In this document: piece by piece, positions 45,864 through 57,044 of the stretch
How positions within the stretch are numbered: position 1 is the stretch's first letter
How the letters are laid out: each line of letters opens with the position of its first letter
NCBI RefSeq assembly: GCF_023898315.1
Contig: NC_064616.1
Coordinates: 533,157,102 to 533,221,101, forward strand
Direction of reading: 5' to 3'
DNA from: Schistocerca nitens
Taxonomy: Eukaryota > Arthropoda > Insecta > Orthoptera > Acrididae
Length of the DNA stretch: 64,000 bases
Notes under the pieces: model-generated
What the model was told of the DNA's origin: nothing
Databases searched by the model: none
The model's input: only the letters and a program-made list of their open reading frames with translations
Translations under genes and position numbers: made by a program

Positions 45864-46878
45864 TCAATACGGTGTTGGCCCACCCTTAGCCTTGATGACA
45901 GCTTCCACTCTCGCAGGCATACGTTCAATCTGGTGCTGGCAGGTGTCTTGAGGAACGGCAGCCCATTCTTCACGGAATGCTGCACTAAGGAGAGGAATCG
46001 ATGTTGGTCGGTAAGGCCTGGCACGAAGCCGGCGTTCCAAAACATCCCAAAGGTTTTCTATAGGATTCAGATCAGGACTCTGTGCAGGCCATTCCATTAC
46101 AAGGATGTTATTGACGTTAACCAGTCCGCCACAGGCCGTGCATTATGAACAGGTGCTCGATCGTGTTGAAAGATGAAATCGCCATCCCCGAACTGCTCTT
46201 CAACATTGGGAAGCAAGAAGGTGCTTAAAAGATAGGTCTAGGCCTGCGCTGTGATAATGCCACGCGAAAGAACAGGGGTGGAAGCCCTCTCCATGAAAAA
46301 CACGACCACACCATAATACCATCGTCTCCGAATTTAATGTTGGCACTACACACGCTGTCAGATGACGTTCACCGGGTATTCGCCATACCCACAGCCTGCC
46401 ATCGAATGGTCACATTGTATACCGTGATTCGTCACTCCACACAACGTTTTTCCACTGTTGTATCGTCCAGTGTTTACGGTCCTTACACAAGCGAGGCGTC
46501 GCTTGGCATTTACCGGCGTGATGTGTGGCTTATGAGCAGCTGCTCGACTATTAAATCCAACTCCTCTCACCTCCCGCGTATCTGTCGTAGTATTTGCAGT
46601 GGATCCTGAAGCAGTTTGTAATTCTTGTATGATGGTCTGGATTGATGTCTGCCTATTACACATTACGACCTTCAACTGCCGGCGGTGTCTGTCGTCAGCA
46701 GACGAGGTCTGCCTGTACGCTTTTGTCCTGTACGTTTCCACTTCACTATCACATTGGAAACAGTGGACCTAGGGATGTTTTTTAGGAGTGTGGAAATCTC
46801 GCGTACAGACGTATGACACAAGTGACACCCAGTCACCTGACCACGTTCGAAGTCCATGAGTTTCGCGGAGCGTCCCAT
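45864..46878 (-). pseudogene. Tc1-like DD34E transposase, broken
   Basis: Met at 46878 begins MGRSAKLMDFERGQVTG, then STVSNVIVKWKRTGQ and KRTGRPR (paired DNA-binding helices and basic linker). The middle (46741-46358) contains RQLKVVMCNRQTSIQTIIQE. The C-terminal part (46097-45864) has MEWPAQSPDLNPIENLWDVL with the catalytic Glu, ending KAKGGPTPY. At least two frame changes between these parts. Confidence 0.8.
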
Positions 46879-46886
46879 TCTGCTCT

Positions 46887-47082
46887 TAAAAAGAAAAGGC
46901 TCTGAGCACTATGGGACTTAACATCTTAGGTCATCAGTCCCCTAGAACTTAGAACTACTTAAACCTAACTAACCTAAGGACATCACACACATCCATTCCC
47001 GAAGCATGATTCGAACCTGCGACCGTAGCGATCGCGCGATTCCAGACTGACGCGCCTAGAACCGCTCGTCCACTCCGGCCGG
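46887..47082 (-). mobile_element. tRNA-headed SINE, family A, inside a Tc1 5' UTR
   Basis: Complement of the family A consensus: tail at 46900-46990, box B complement GATTCGAACC near 47010, head ending GGCCGG near 47082. Target duplication CCATTCTGCTCT (46875-46886) and CCATTTTGCTCT (47083-47094), one mismatch. Confidence 0.9.
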
Positions 47083-47225
47083 CCATTTTGCTCTCTCACG
47101 GTGTCTAATCACTGCTGAGGTCGCTGATACGGAGTACCTGGCAGTAGGTAGCAGGACAGTGCATCTAATATGAAAAACGTATGTTTTTGGGGGTGTCCGG
47201 ATACCTTTGATCAGGTAGTGTAGGT

Positions 47226-47395
47226 GAAGAAACTTTCTGGCAGATTAAAGCTGTGTGCCGGACCGACACTCGAAATAGGGATTTTTGCCTTTCGCGGGCA
47301 AATGCTCTTTCGAATGTCTGCCCAAACACGACTGACGGCCCGTCCTCACAGCTTTTCTTCCGCCAGTACCACACCCCCTACCTTCTAAACTTCAC
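47226..47395 (-). mobile_element. tRNA-derived SINE, family C
   Basis: Complement of the element at 61.92-62.26 kb: AACTTTCTGGCAGATTAAAG, TGTGTGCCGGACCGACACTC (box B region, mutated), TTTGCCTTTCGCGGGCAAAT (anticodon arm, loop CGCGAAA on the minus strand), then GTCCTCACAGCTTTTCTTCC. It starts a few bases after the right end of the Tc1 at 45.8-47.2 kb. Confidence 0.75.
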
Positions 47396-48260
47396 TATTT
47401 ATATTTTCTCGCATGCAAACTATCATAAAGATGCCGAATGTCATGCCGCGATAGATTGTCCAAAGCATCTTGCGCCTTTTGTTGCAGTTTGGCAAATGTT
47501 ACAGCAACCCTGGAGAGTGAGTTAGTTAGTTCTGACTTCATCATGTCCATGGGTGTTGAACTGGCGTGAGACCTGGTGATCTTGATGGCCAGTGCAGTAA
47601 TTATACACTATGAAGAACACGTTGGTTCGCAGCAGTCATATGTGGACGTGCACTGTTCTGCTGAAAAACGACAATAGCACGGGGATAACAGCCTGTCACT
47701 GGCTGTTTTACCCCGCAGAAACACCAAATGTAACTACGAAATGTAACTGATGGCCCCACAGACCATGAAGCCTGGTATGGGACCTGTGTATCGTGGGCGA
47801 TTGCGCTTTGGAAGAGACAGTTCATCAGGTCTACGCTGCACACATGTCCGTCCATCACTCGCATGCAGTCAGAAGATGCTCGCATCACAGAAGACAACAT
47901 AGCGCCATTACACAATGGTCCCTTATTACACAGCAGGTGTATCATGTTCCCACATTTCATCACTAGATGATGTTGGGTCGGCCGCCGCTGCTCTCACAAT
48001 GCGTTCATCTTAACGTCTGTCTGTACAAAGCGGACGTCCAGAACCTGATCTGCAGGTGTGGGTATGTTCCACAGGCCAATGTTGAAAGCAGCGACACACC
48101 GCCGACATAATGAAACCAATATGAGCAGCAGTCCATCAATACGTCGATACAGCTTCCTGCAGGCCCAAAATGGGACCCCATTCAAATAGCTCCAGCTGTT
48201 CAACTCGTGCGTGGGGCTGGTTGTACCCTACGATGAGTTCTCCAAACACTATTCACTTCT
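47396..48260 (-). pseudogene. Tc1-like transposase fragment, family 5
   Basis: Minus-strand pieces give RAIVVFQQNSARPHMTAA (second catalytic Asp region; the usual QQDNARPH has become QQNSARPH, so that Asp is lost). A broken C-terminus down to about 47.4 kb holds the LAIKITR and MKSELTN regions and an RHDIRHLYDSLHA-like end. The N-terminal half (47.96-48.26 kb) is poorly preserved. No inverted ends identified. Confidence 0.6.
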
Positions 48261-49000
48261 AAACTCAGCACAGTTACTGCAAGCAGAATCCAAACAGAGG
48301 ATCCACAGACAGGCCTCCTGAGCACCATATGATCGCTGATGACCGTGACACATTAGTCACTTACACTAAAACCCCTCAGAACGCAGATACTATACCATGG
48401 TGCCACTGAACGCAGTACTTGAGGGTACTGCATTTTTTCCGGCAGTCTGTTAACGATTTCTCCCTTGTGGATTTCAAAAGAACGCCGCAAGCAATACTTT
48501 CTGCGTGTGTTCTTTAGTTTTAAATGTCTTACAACATCAGTACCAGGATACAAGCCTTCCTACACGAAATATGCAATATGTTATTTTCCCAACTACAAGC
48601 CAATACTTCATTCACACCACACAATACAACACCACACCACATGATCATGATTGGACAACTGAACCAAACAGATAAAGAAGTATGACGGGTTTCACACAAA
48701 GCAGGCGAGATACGAAATTGATATATTCAGACAGACAGGTGATTCACCATCTGGGAATTTTCACATACATTAGGAACTAACCAAATAGTTTACGGAATTA
48801 CTTTCGCGACTGTGGGGATAAAGACTAATTTTATTACATACCGAAATACGTTGTCCTACTTACGTCACCAGAACAGGCAGGAACACCTCACTGAAGTGAA
48901 AGTCAAAATGAAATCTTGCAAAAGGCCTAGCACCATTATATGAATACTGAGCACTTCATTTTCACCAATTATTGGCCGCTGTTAACAACAATCTATTTTT
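48261..49000. other. No recognised feature
   Basis: Contains an ACACCACAC-type simple stretch near 48615-48645; no coding evidence. Confidence 0.5.
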
Positions 49001-49236
49001 TGTTTAAACTTGCTTTATTGATTTGCAAGTTTCGGGCATAACCCATCATCAGAATATCTGATAAAAGAACTTAATACAGTATTATGTCACATGATATCGA
49101 TTTAACACTGGTGCAGTTTAGCACTGTAAGGATTGAAACCATATGACCCAATCCTCTGTATTAGGTTCTTTTATCTGATGTTGTTATGATGGACTGTGCC
49201 CGAAACGTGCAAATAAATGATGTTTTAATAACAAGT
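49001..49236. mobile_element. Fold-back element with about 78-bp inverted arms
   Basis: The left arm 49001-49079 and the complement of 49156-49236 share GTTTCGGGCA, CATCAT and CTGATAAAAGAAC.TAATACAG. The loop is about 75 bp and the element is non-coding. GTTTCGGGC...CATCATCAGA also resembles terminal parts of Penelope-like elements, so an inverted terminal-repeat pair is an alternative. Confidence 0.55.
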
Positions 49237-50649
49237 GCACTATTGTTATTAGTGAGCAAACTGCGATGAAACAGACGTGTTCAACAGTATTTGATGCGCC
49301 CTGGTCAACTGTTACCAAGAGAAGACACCATCTGCACTAATTTATCCGTTAACTAGTTATTTGTTCACAGTATTAATCCCTAGTCTGCATTAGTTCCTTA
49401 TTTCTAATGATAAATGCAATAAAACTGACTTCGACTGCAACACGATTGTCAGTTCTTAAATGTTTTCGGCACAAGAACATTATATTACTTATTAAAAAAA
49501 TATGAACTATTTATGAAACATTTTAAATAACAGTGTAAACGACTAAAAAGCTTTGCGGCCAAGATCGATAAAGAAATAAACTATTGAAAAAAATATCATG
49601 GACCTTTGTCCACTCTGCCTCTCAAAACTGCCCGAGTGCTGTCCCTAAAGAAGTATTTGCCGGTCGGTGGCATGCAATCTGACTTGGAACTCGTCTGCAA
49701 CCAATACATTTTGCACCTGCTACGTAAGTAACGGCATTAAACTCCACTTTATATTCAGAGGCATTCTGTTGAATGGAAACCAAAGCAAAGACTCATTACA
49801 ATGCTGTAGTGTCAAATAAAAACTGTGAACGAAACTGTAGTGTTTGAACAAGTCAGTGATCATCCATGCCATGAAATGCTTCTAGGAAGAAGTCGTCGTG
49901 AGCAATGGTGAACAGATCACTTATTGACAAGACGATGATAGAAAACACAGTAAATAGCTGATCAGGTTAGGAAATCCATTCAGATCAGTGTTTATACCAA
50001 CTGTCGTCGTCCACGATCACTTGGACAGAATCACTGCGACCCGCAGTCACGCAACCCACGTCTCTGCGGAGCCGGCAGATTTATAGCTAGGCAGCTGTGC
50101 GCTGATTTGCCCCGTGATCCTTCCCTGGGGTCACGGGCATGCCACAGGCGCCACAGGTGGTGGGACCCTCACACGTACCGCCGACCTAATCGATATTGCC
50201 GGCGCCAATACCTCTGCTGGCATTGTACTTGAACTAGCACTCAGCGCCACGGATTTCCAAGGCAGTGTCGGATGCTACGGTGAGGACGTCCTCGCTGTTT
50301 CTAGCCATCTCCACATCCTTATCAGCATTATCCGCTTCGCTGTCGGATAGTGTAACCCAATGCTGTGATCACAATGCTTCGTGGAGTATCACTTGTTACG
50401 CCGATGACTCTTTTTTTGACTGGTGATAACACAAATGCTTCACTGTCGTAGCAGCATACCGTGCAGAAGGCATAGCGCCATCCACGTCAACATTTACAGG
50501 ATCTTACGATGACGATATGCAGGAACTCAAATTCTCAAACGACACAGTCGACAATTATGAGTCCATAGATGTTGTGGAAAACCCCTGCATGTAGAATACG
50601 AGAAGCTACTAATCATTGTTTGTGTCATACAATAATTTGATTTATTATA
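49237..50649. other. No recognised gene
   Basis: A GC-rich block with a 78-codon plus frame (50114-50350) of unknown origin; the rest is AT-rich. Confidence 0.45.
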
Positions 50650-50650
50650 A

Positions 50651-51298
50651 GAGGACGTGCTGAAAAGTAATGCCTCAGAATTTTTAATGTGAACGTTATT
50701 AACATTCTACACATTTATTCTTCATGTCCACATATTTTCTTCTCAACATAGTCACCTTATCATCCAAAAAATTTCTTTTAACGAGAGACCAGTGAGTTGA
50801 TAACGTCACTGGAAAAATTTGATGTTGTAGACTGAGCTACAACCCCGTTGTAGTTGCATCGCTTCATAACTATCAAAGTGACGTCCTCACAGGTGTTCTT
50901 TAAGTTTTGAAAACAGAAGAAAATCGGGTGGGGCCTAGTTGGGACTGTGTGGAGGATGATCAACGACATTGAGTCCAAGAAGTCGGTTTTTTGCAGATTT
51001 AGCTGCGTTCGTGTGTGGTCCGGCATTGTCATAACGAAGAAGACGGTGCTCCATGTGTGGCCGAATGCTTAGAATTTGAAACTCGTTTACAGCAAGCTGT
51101 TTGTCCCTCACCGACGTAGTTACGTTACACACCACCATGTTACACGTTAAAATTTGGAGCCCTCTAGCGCTAGAGGCCTGCAAACATACAGGCATGTAGA
51201 ATAAAGATGTAAAATGGTAATAACGTTTGTGTTATTTGAAAAACTTCAAGAGTTTTCACGTAAAAAATTCGGAGCTTTTACTTTTCAGCACGCCTTCG
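50651..51298 (-). mobile_element. Internally deleted mariner element
   Basis: The ends are inverted copies of GGACGTGCTGAAAAGTAATG (right complement reads GGCGTGCTGAAAAGTAAAAG). The minus strand (50935-51195) gives RPHMEHRLLRYDNAGPHTNA with the second catalytic Asp, then HSPNWAPPDFLLFSKLKEHL in a shifted frame with the third. The part with the first Asp and the DNA-binding domain is deleted. It is of DD34D mariner type. Confidence 0.75.
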
Positions 51299-52741
51299 TA
51301 CACGTAACTGCTAAAGTTTGAGAGTAGGCAAACCTGGCCAACATACAGACGTACATTATGTGGACTGGGGAGACCAAATTTCACTAATTCACAACGGTCT
51401 GTCGTTATGTAATAAACTATAGGACTGTAGTCTGCGTTTAAAAGTTGAAGCGTACAATCGATCGACCTTAATGTCATGGCGTTGAACCCGGTTGTGGAAT
51501 TAGTAGACATGATTTTCGTATACGAATCGCCAAATGTAAACGACAGGGAAGATGACAATTAGTATGGACCTACTGCCCACGGAGGGGACCTCCGACGCAC
51601 ATCTTGTTTTCAAGACCGTTCCAGTGATTACGGGTGACTGGAAAGTAGGCCTGCTCCCACAATAAAACGAATGTGAAGAACAGGAAAACTTGGAAAGAGG
51701 AGTGCTTTCTTGGGTAGACGAGGATCATTCAGTCAACACTCGATCTGTTACACGATTAATATGGGTCGCTCACAACAGCGTGCGGAATGATGTACGGAAA
51801 CAGCAGATACTGCTCTGTCATTCATAGAAAATGAAAGCTTGTACTACTACTGGCTTCAGACGACACGCTGTGGTAATCCAGTATTCCTGGGTATTTCCTG
51901 GGAAGAAGCCTGTTTCATAAGAGACCGAATGTTCGCTTGTCGAATTAGTAATTTATGATAATGAATACTCAATTAAGACTCGTAGTTCAACCCTAATCCG
52001 CGCTCTACTAACAGGTTGTGCTTCGGAGTAATTAGATGAATGGATCTGAAAAGATGACCTGTATCAAAGGTCGAAACCGTTTATCTAAATGAAACGTACG
52101 AAGTTACTCATATGATGGGCTTCCTCATTACAGTTGCTAGTGGTCAGAGTTTGCTGAGACATCGTATCTTCAACTATGAATTGCGGATGGGCCATTGAAG
52201 ATTCCAACGTCATTAACACAAATCTAAAGTAAATTCGTAGACGGGAATTCTAATTGGTTTTGAACAGAGCGGCATCTGATCTATACAGCGATACAGTTTA
52301 TAATAAAAACAACAGACATGCATTTTAAATATTTAGGAAACCGACACGTACGGACCTGATTATAAGTGCACATTCCAATCATCCACTACGTCAGAAACAA
52401 ACATAATTATACTCTTTCATGCATAGGGTAATACGGCTTCCATTATGCCCTGCAGAAGTGAAGCTACAACTCGTCGTATTAAGACAGGTCACACTTGCAG
52501 ATGAATATGACTCCGAACAGAATTAAAAATAATATAAAGAGGATGAACAAAAAGCATGCAATGAAGTCTAGTATGCCGCTATGAAAATACATAGGCAAAA
52601 CATCAGTTACAGCAGCAAATATTCCGGAGAAATGGGCTTAAAACTGTGTTCAGGACTCAGTTAATATAGAAACACGAGTGCGTTACAGCTTGTCACATAA
52701 GAATAATAAGTATGTAAGGGAAATGTGGGATCTATAAAACA
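51299..52741. other. No recognised gene
   Basis: Short frames without recognised motifs; AT-rich DNA. Confidence 0.5.
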
Positions 52742-52990
52742 TCAAGCGGTGACTGCGTGAAAAGTTATATCATGCAGACAGGTAGATCCTTTGCCGTGAG
52801 ATTTAAAGAACACACCAACGCCAGCAATAAGATAGCAATAGGCTTGCACACGTAAAAGAAGTTGCATTACAGTGGTAACACATAAAGGAGAAAAAAATAT
52901 TAAACGGTTAGACGCTTTAAAATAACTTAACAATCTTATTTAGGAGCGAAAGGTAGCGGTCAAAATCATCAGTGAGCAGAATGAGTTTGA
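52742..52990 (+). pseudogene. Penelope-like GIY-YIG fragment
   Basis: The plus frame gives SGDCVKSYIMQTGRSFAVRF followed by KEHTNASNKIAI, matching the Penelope nuclease core YIGQTGRSF..RFKEH with the catalytic-loop Gly changed to Met. It is short and stops follow. The third Penelope nuclease fragment in the window. Confidence 0.6.
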
Positions 52991-53126
52991 ACAAATCCAT
53001 ATTTTAATAGTTAAGACTATCTATTCAGTTGAGGGAGTTGCTGCGTCCTACATACATGCCCAGCCCGTGCCGTCACTTGGTAGCATCTGTCGAGCAAATA
53101 TAAATATATCTCGCACGTAGGAGAGG

Positions 53127-53352
53127 TCTGCCCCCGGTAGCTGAATGGTCAGCGCAATAGATTGTCGATCCTAAGGGCCCGCGTTCGATTTCCGGCTGAG
53201 TCGGAGATTTTTCTCAGCTCTGGGACTGGGTGTTGTGTAGTCCTAATCATCATCATTTCATCCCCATCGACGCGCAACTCGCCGAAGTGGCGTCAAATCG
53301 AAAGACTTGCACCCGGCGAACGGTCTGTCCGACAGGAGGCCCTAGTCACAAG
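53127..53352 (+). mobile_element. tRNA-Asp(GUC)-like SINE, family D
   Basis: The tRNA head has CCCCGGTAGCTGAATGGTCA (box A), anticodon loop TTGTCGA and box B GCGTTCGATTTCC. A body follows containing CATCATCATTTCATCCCCAT, GAAGTGGCGTCAAATCGAAA and GACAGGAGGCCCTAGTCACA. I recall this body as a common arthropod SINE type. Target duplication not identified. Confidence 0.75.
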
Positions 53353-54876
53353 ACTTGGAAGAGGAGTTCCAACGAGCTGCAGCAGAATGACACCCCTGTC
53401 GTCCATTTACTATTGTCTTTTCTAAACTTACCATTGGTTGCGTAAACTTGTAGCAGCCAGAAGCGCGGCGCCATTAGAAGTAGAAAGTTTGAGGTATACA
53501 GATTCCTCCTGTGTTTCTTTTATTGCAAGGATCTTACTCTGTTCTTAAATAATGTTTTATTGATTTATCGACAGGTATTCTATTTTTGAATTTTATGAGT
53601 AACTCGCTAAAATAATTTTGCTGTATTTATTTCAAAAATAAAGATTGTCTTATAGAGGACGAGCGCATGTTTCGCATCTACCGCAAGGATTCCCTGATTT
53701 TTGGTTTTACTTTAAATTTAACAACCTATGAACACGTGTTCATCAGATGCCGCCTTTAGGTATGATCCACATGTATTTTAATAGCACTTTACTTACACAG
53801 TTAGAGTCAGTAAGAATATTGTTATTTGCCGTAAGGTTTTAATATGTTTTTTTTTCTTTTTGCTGACTCTGAAGATGGCGATTGTGGCCGAAATCGATCA
53901 TGATTGAGTCTTAAAAAAGTGATTGTGTCAGAAAACGAACGAAATGTATAATAAGTCAATCACCATCTCCTTAAACAAAATACCGTTTTATCCTATGTTT
54001 GCCTTCCCTAGTAGACTAGCGGTAAATCAGATCTTTTATCATTTTTGCCTATAAAGCTATGTTCATTCATCCACTTTCTTAATTTGAAACATTTGTGCTT
54101 CCTCCAACAGCGTGAAATCGTTTATTTTTATCATGGAAACATCGAGGTAAGCACCTTACGATGTGGAGTATAGGGAATTCCGTATACGTTACTACAACTC
54201 GTTTCGCGTGGAGCGAACATTCTGCCCATTCGAACTCTCCCTTGATGCGTTTGTCAGTTGTTTAATGTGCAGCTAGACACAACAAGTATATGTTGGGTCA
54301 GCATAGGAAGCCGATCCTCGACCTGCACATTAAGCATCTATTCCTCATAAACTGTACACTTTTACCGACGTCGGTCATTATTTGTGGATACTGGAGTTTT
54401 CTGAAGTGCTAGTCCAGCTGAGGCTGAGTTCGCTGTGTGACGCAAGTCGGTCGCGGGAGGAGAGCTGGGTCACGTATAGCAGAGGCGGGGCAAGGACGGC
54501 ACGTGGCGACCCAACGTGAAGTGGGGGGCGCTGCTGCTAGGACCGCCGCACACAAAAGGCGCCAGCAGTAAATTGAGAGCCGCTGCTTCTAAGGCTTCCA
54601 GCAGAACCACTTCTGCGGTTCCACAAACACAATCAGCTAATTCAAATACCTGTATTTCATGAACGCAGAAATTCAGTGAATAAAGAAAGATCTTTTGTGG
54701 TCTTATGACGAAATAAGCCGTAAATACACATAATTCTTCAGCCTTCAGTTTCACGTAGTAGCTACGGTGACATCAGGGTTTCAGCTAAATGTTCTTGGCC
54801 CTGTAAAAAAACTGAAATCCGATTTAACGTTTATTTATTTATTCGTTATAGAAGTATCATAAATAGTCGGGAGACC
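53353..54876. other. No recognised gene
   Basis: AT-rich with a GC-rich block at about 54420-54560. GACTCTGAAGATGGCGATTG near 53863 resembles Penelope-type terminal sequence but nothing coding adjoins it. Confidence 0.5.
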
Positions 54877-55061
54877 TCTAGGAATAGGAAAAACCGACCG
54901 ACCGGCCAGAACCGTTACCGGTACGGTATTTCAGTTCTGTTGGTCTGTTTGGTGTCGGTTATAACAGGAATTTTCTTTTTTCATTTTTTACTGATAACCG
55001 GGTAAAAAACAGGGGCGAATAATGTTTATTTGTAAATTTTCCATTGCTTTATAGTATTATA
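54877..55061 (+). mobile_element. hAT 5' end, host of the nested cluster
   Basis: CTAGGAATAGGAAAAACCGA, then GGTACGGTATTT, TCGGTTATAA and ACTGATAACCG match, in order, the complement of the hAT end at 18.42-18.60 kb. It is cut at the TA of the Tc1 insertion at 55060-55061. Confidence 0.65.
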
Positions 55062-55470
55062 CCCTTAAGAGCCAAAGAAACTAGTACACCTGCCTAATAT
55101 CTTGTAGGGCCCCAGCGCGCACGCAGAAGTGTCGCAACATGTTGCGGCATGGACTCGTCTAATGACTGAAATAGTGCTGGAGGGAACTGATACCATGAAT
55201 TCTGCAGGGCTGTCTAGGAATCCGTAAGAGTACGAGGGGGTGGAGATCACCTCTGATCAGCAAGTTGCAAGGCATCCCACATATGCTCAATAATGTTCAT
55301 GTCTGGTGAGTTTGGTGGTCAGCGGAGGTGTTTAAGCTCAGAAGAGCGTTCCTGGAGCCACTCTGTAGCAATTCTGGACGAGTGGGGCGTCGCATTGTCC
55401 TGCTGGAATTGCCCAAGTCCGTCGGAATGCACAATGGACATGAATGGATGCAGTTGATCGGACAGGATTA

Positions 55471-56195
55471 GACAGGAGGGCAATAGTCCTAGTATTAGGA
55501 TTATCAAAATGATTCCACCTATTTAACATTAACTTACTTATAATTGGATTCGGAATTACGTTATTAACTATAATTCAATGATGACGAGATGTAGTACAGG
55601 AAGGAACCTATCAAGGACTACATACAGGATTTGAGTCAATTGGATTACGATGCGGAATAATCCTATTTATTGCATCAGGACTATTGTTCTTTGTATCATT
55701 CTTCTCAGCCTTCTTTAGAAGAAGACTAGCAACAACAATTGACCTAGGAATATTATGACCATCAATAGGAATTCAACCTTTTAATCCTATACAAATTCCA
55801 TTACTTAATACAACTATTCTTTTAGCCTCAGGAGTAACCATAACATGAGCACATCACAGTTTAATAGAATCTAACCACACTCAAGCAACACAAGGTCTAG
55901 TCTTCACAGTACTATTAGGATTGTATTTCACAATACTTCAAGCATATGAGTACTGAGAAGCACCTTTCACTATTGCAGACGCACTATATGGATCAACATT
56001 CTTCGTTGCAAGAATTTCCATGGACTCCACATAATTATTGGAACAATCTTTTTAACAACATGTCTACTTTGACACTCAATAAACCAATTTTCACCAAGAC
56101 ACCACATCGTATTTGAAGCAGTAGCATGATATTAAAACTTTGTAGATGTAGTGTGATTATTCGTATATATTTCTATTTATTGATGAGGTAGATAA
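55471..56195 (+). pseudogene. cox3: Mitochondrial cox3 (NUMT copy), 5'-truncated
   Basis: Cytochrome c oxidase subunit III, a membrane subunit of respiratory complex IV. With the invertebrate mitochondrial code (TGA Trp, ATA Met) a frame of about 170 codons is open: [66 protein letters not shown]. About 20 N-terminal codons are missing. An indel near 55480 and another near 56000 shift the frame, and TAT-TAA near 56132 replaces TAT-TGA. Terminal TAA at 56193-56195. Confidence 0.95.
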
Positions 56196-56196
56196 T

Positions 56197-56263
56197 TGAT
56201 TTTCTAGTATAAACAGTACATCTGACTTCGAATCAGAAAGCTTGAAATAAATCAAGAAAAACA
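56197..56263 (+). pseudogene. trnG: trnG (NUMT copy)
   Basis: Lies between cox3 and nad3. D arm CTAGTATAAACAG, anticodon loop now ACTTCGAAT, with TCC (Gly) changed to TCG; T arm CTTGAAATAAATCAAG intact. Confidence 0.85.
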
Positions 56264-56616
56264 ATCTTAATCCCATCCACAAGAGTTTTTATCAGATTTA
56301 TTATTCCAATAATCGTTATAATCCTTACAACAACGTTATCAAAAAAATTAATCAATGACCGGGAAAAAAGATCACCATTTGAGTGTGGGTTTGATACAAA
56401 AGATCGGCATCAATACCATTCTCCCTTCGATTCTTCTTAATCGCACTAATTTTTCTAATCTTTCATGTAGAAATTGCATTAATTCTACCAATTGTAATTA
56501 TTTACAAAACATCAGGCACTGTAATCTGAACAGTACCAAAAATATTTTTTATTCTAGTCCTATTAGGCGGACAATACCACGAATGAAATCAAGGAGCCTT
56601 ACAATGAGTAGAGTAA
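56264..56616 (+). pseudogene. nad3: Mitochondrial nad3 (NUMT copy)
   Basis: NADH dehydrogenase subunit 3 of respiratory complex I. The first half reads [12 protein letters not shown] sequence near 56375. A short deletion near 56398, at the serine codons that usually follow FDPK, shifts the frame. The second half ([20 protein letters not shown], and a GGQYHEWNQGALQW-like end with one more shift) follows in other frames. Native terminal TAA at 56614-56616. It has no function in the nucleus. Confidence 0.9.
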
Positions 56617-56682
56617 AGGGTTGTAGTTAACTATAACATTTGGGTTGCATTAAGAAAGTATCGATATAATCAATCAACCTTA
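56617..56682 (+). pseudogene. trnA: trnA (NUMT copy)
   Basis: The acceptor AGGGTTG pairs with CAACCTT. Anticodon loop GGTTGCATT with TGC (Ala) intact. Confidence 0.85.
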
Positions 56683-56687
56683 AATAC

Positions 56688-56757
56688 AATAAGAAGCGAA
56701 ATATTGCAGTCAGTTTCGACCTGAAAGATTGGTAAATAAAGTACCCTTATTCTTATT
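56688..56757 (+). pseudogene. trnR: trnR (NUMT copy)
   Basis: The acceptor AATAAGA pairs with TCTTATT. Anticodon region AGTTTCGACCT with TCG (Arg) intact. Confidence 0.8.
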
Positions 56758-56818
56758 AATTGAAGCCAAAAGAGGCAAATTACTGTTCATAATATATAAT
56801 AAAACTAGTTCCAATTAA
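56756..56818 (+). pseudogene. trnN: trnN (NUMT copy)
   Basis: The acceptor TTAATTG pairs with CAATTAA. Anticodon GTT within TTACTGTTCATAA. Its 3' end is followed by an extra tandem GTTCCAATTAA. Confidence 0.8.
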
Positions 56819-56830
56819 GTTCCAATTAAG

Positions 56831-56897
56831 GAAATGGAAAGCCAATATGAAAGCTGCTAACTTTTTATATTAGTGGTTAAACTCCGTTAACATTTCT
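56831..56897 (+). pseudogene. trnS1: trnS1 (NUMT copy)
   Basis: The acceptor GAAATG pairs with CATTTC. AAGCTGCTAAC carries anticodon GCT (Ser-AGN). The reduced D arm is as expected for this tRNA. Confidence 0.85.
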
Positions 56898-56900
56898 AAA

Positions 56901-56965
56901 ATTTATATAGTTTAAATAAAAGATTACATTTTCACTGTAAAATTAATATATTCATAATTATAAAT
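56901..56965 (+). pseudogene. trnE: trnE (NUMT copy)
   Basis: The acceptor ATTTATA pairs with TATAAAT. Anticodon loop CATTTTCACTG with TTC (Glu) intact. Confidence 0.85.
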
Positions 56966-56971
56966 ACCTAA

Positions 56972-57040
56972 AAATAAAAATACTTCCTAAACATCTTAAG
57001 TGTCATGCTCTAATTATAAGCTATTTATGTATAAGAAAAA
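56972..57040 (-). pseudogene. trnF: trnF (NUMT copy), mutated anticodon
   Basis: The minus strand has D arm TAGCTTATAATTAGAGCA and an anticodon loop CTTAAGA, where GAA (Phe) has become TAA. Confidence 0.75.
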
Positions 57041-57044
57041 TAAT

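Larger units (their letters stand above)
45782..47220 (-). mobile_element. Tc1-like transposon, family 4, carrying a SINE
   Basis: Inverted ends CACTATGTGATCAAAAGTAT (45782) and its complement-like partner ATACCTTTGATCAGGTAGTG (ending 47220), both bordered by TA. The SINE at 46887-47082 sits in its 5' UTR, just upstream of the transposase start. Without the SINE it is about 1.23 kb. Confidence 0.85.
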
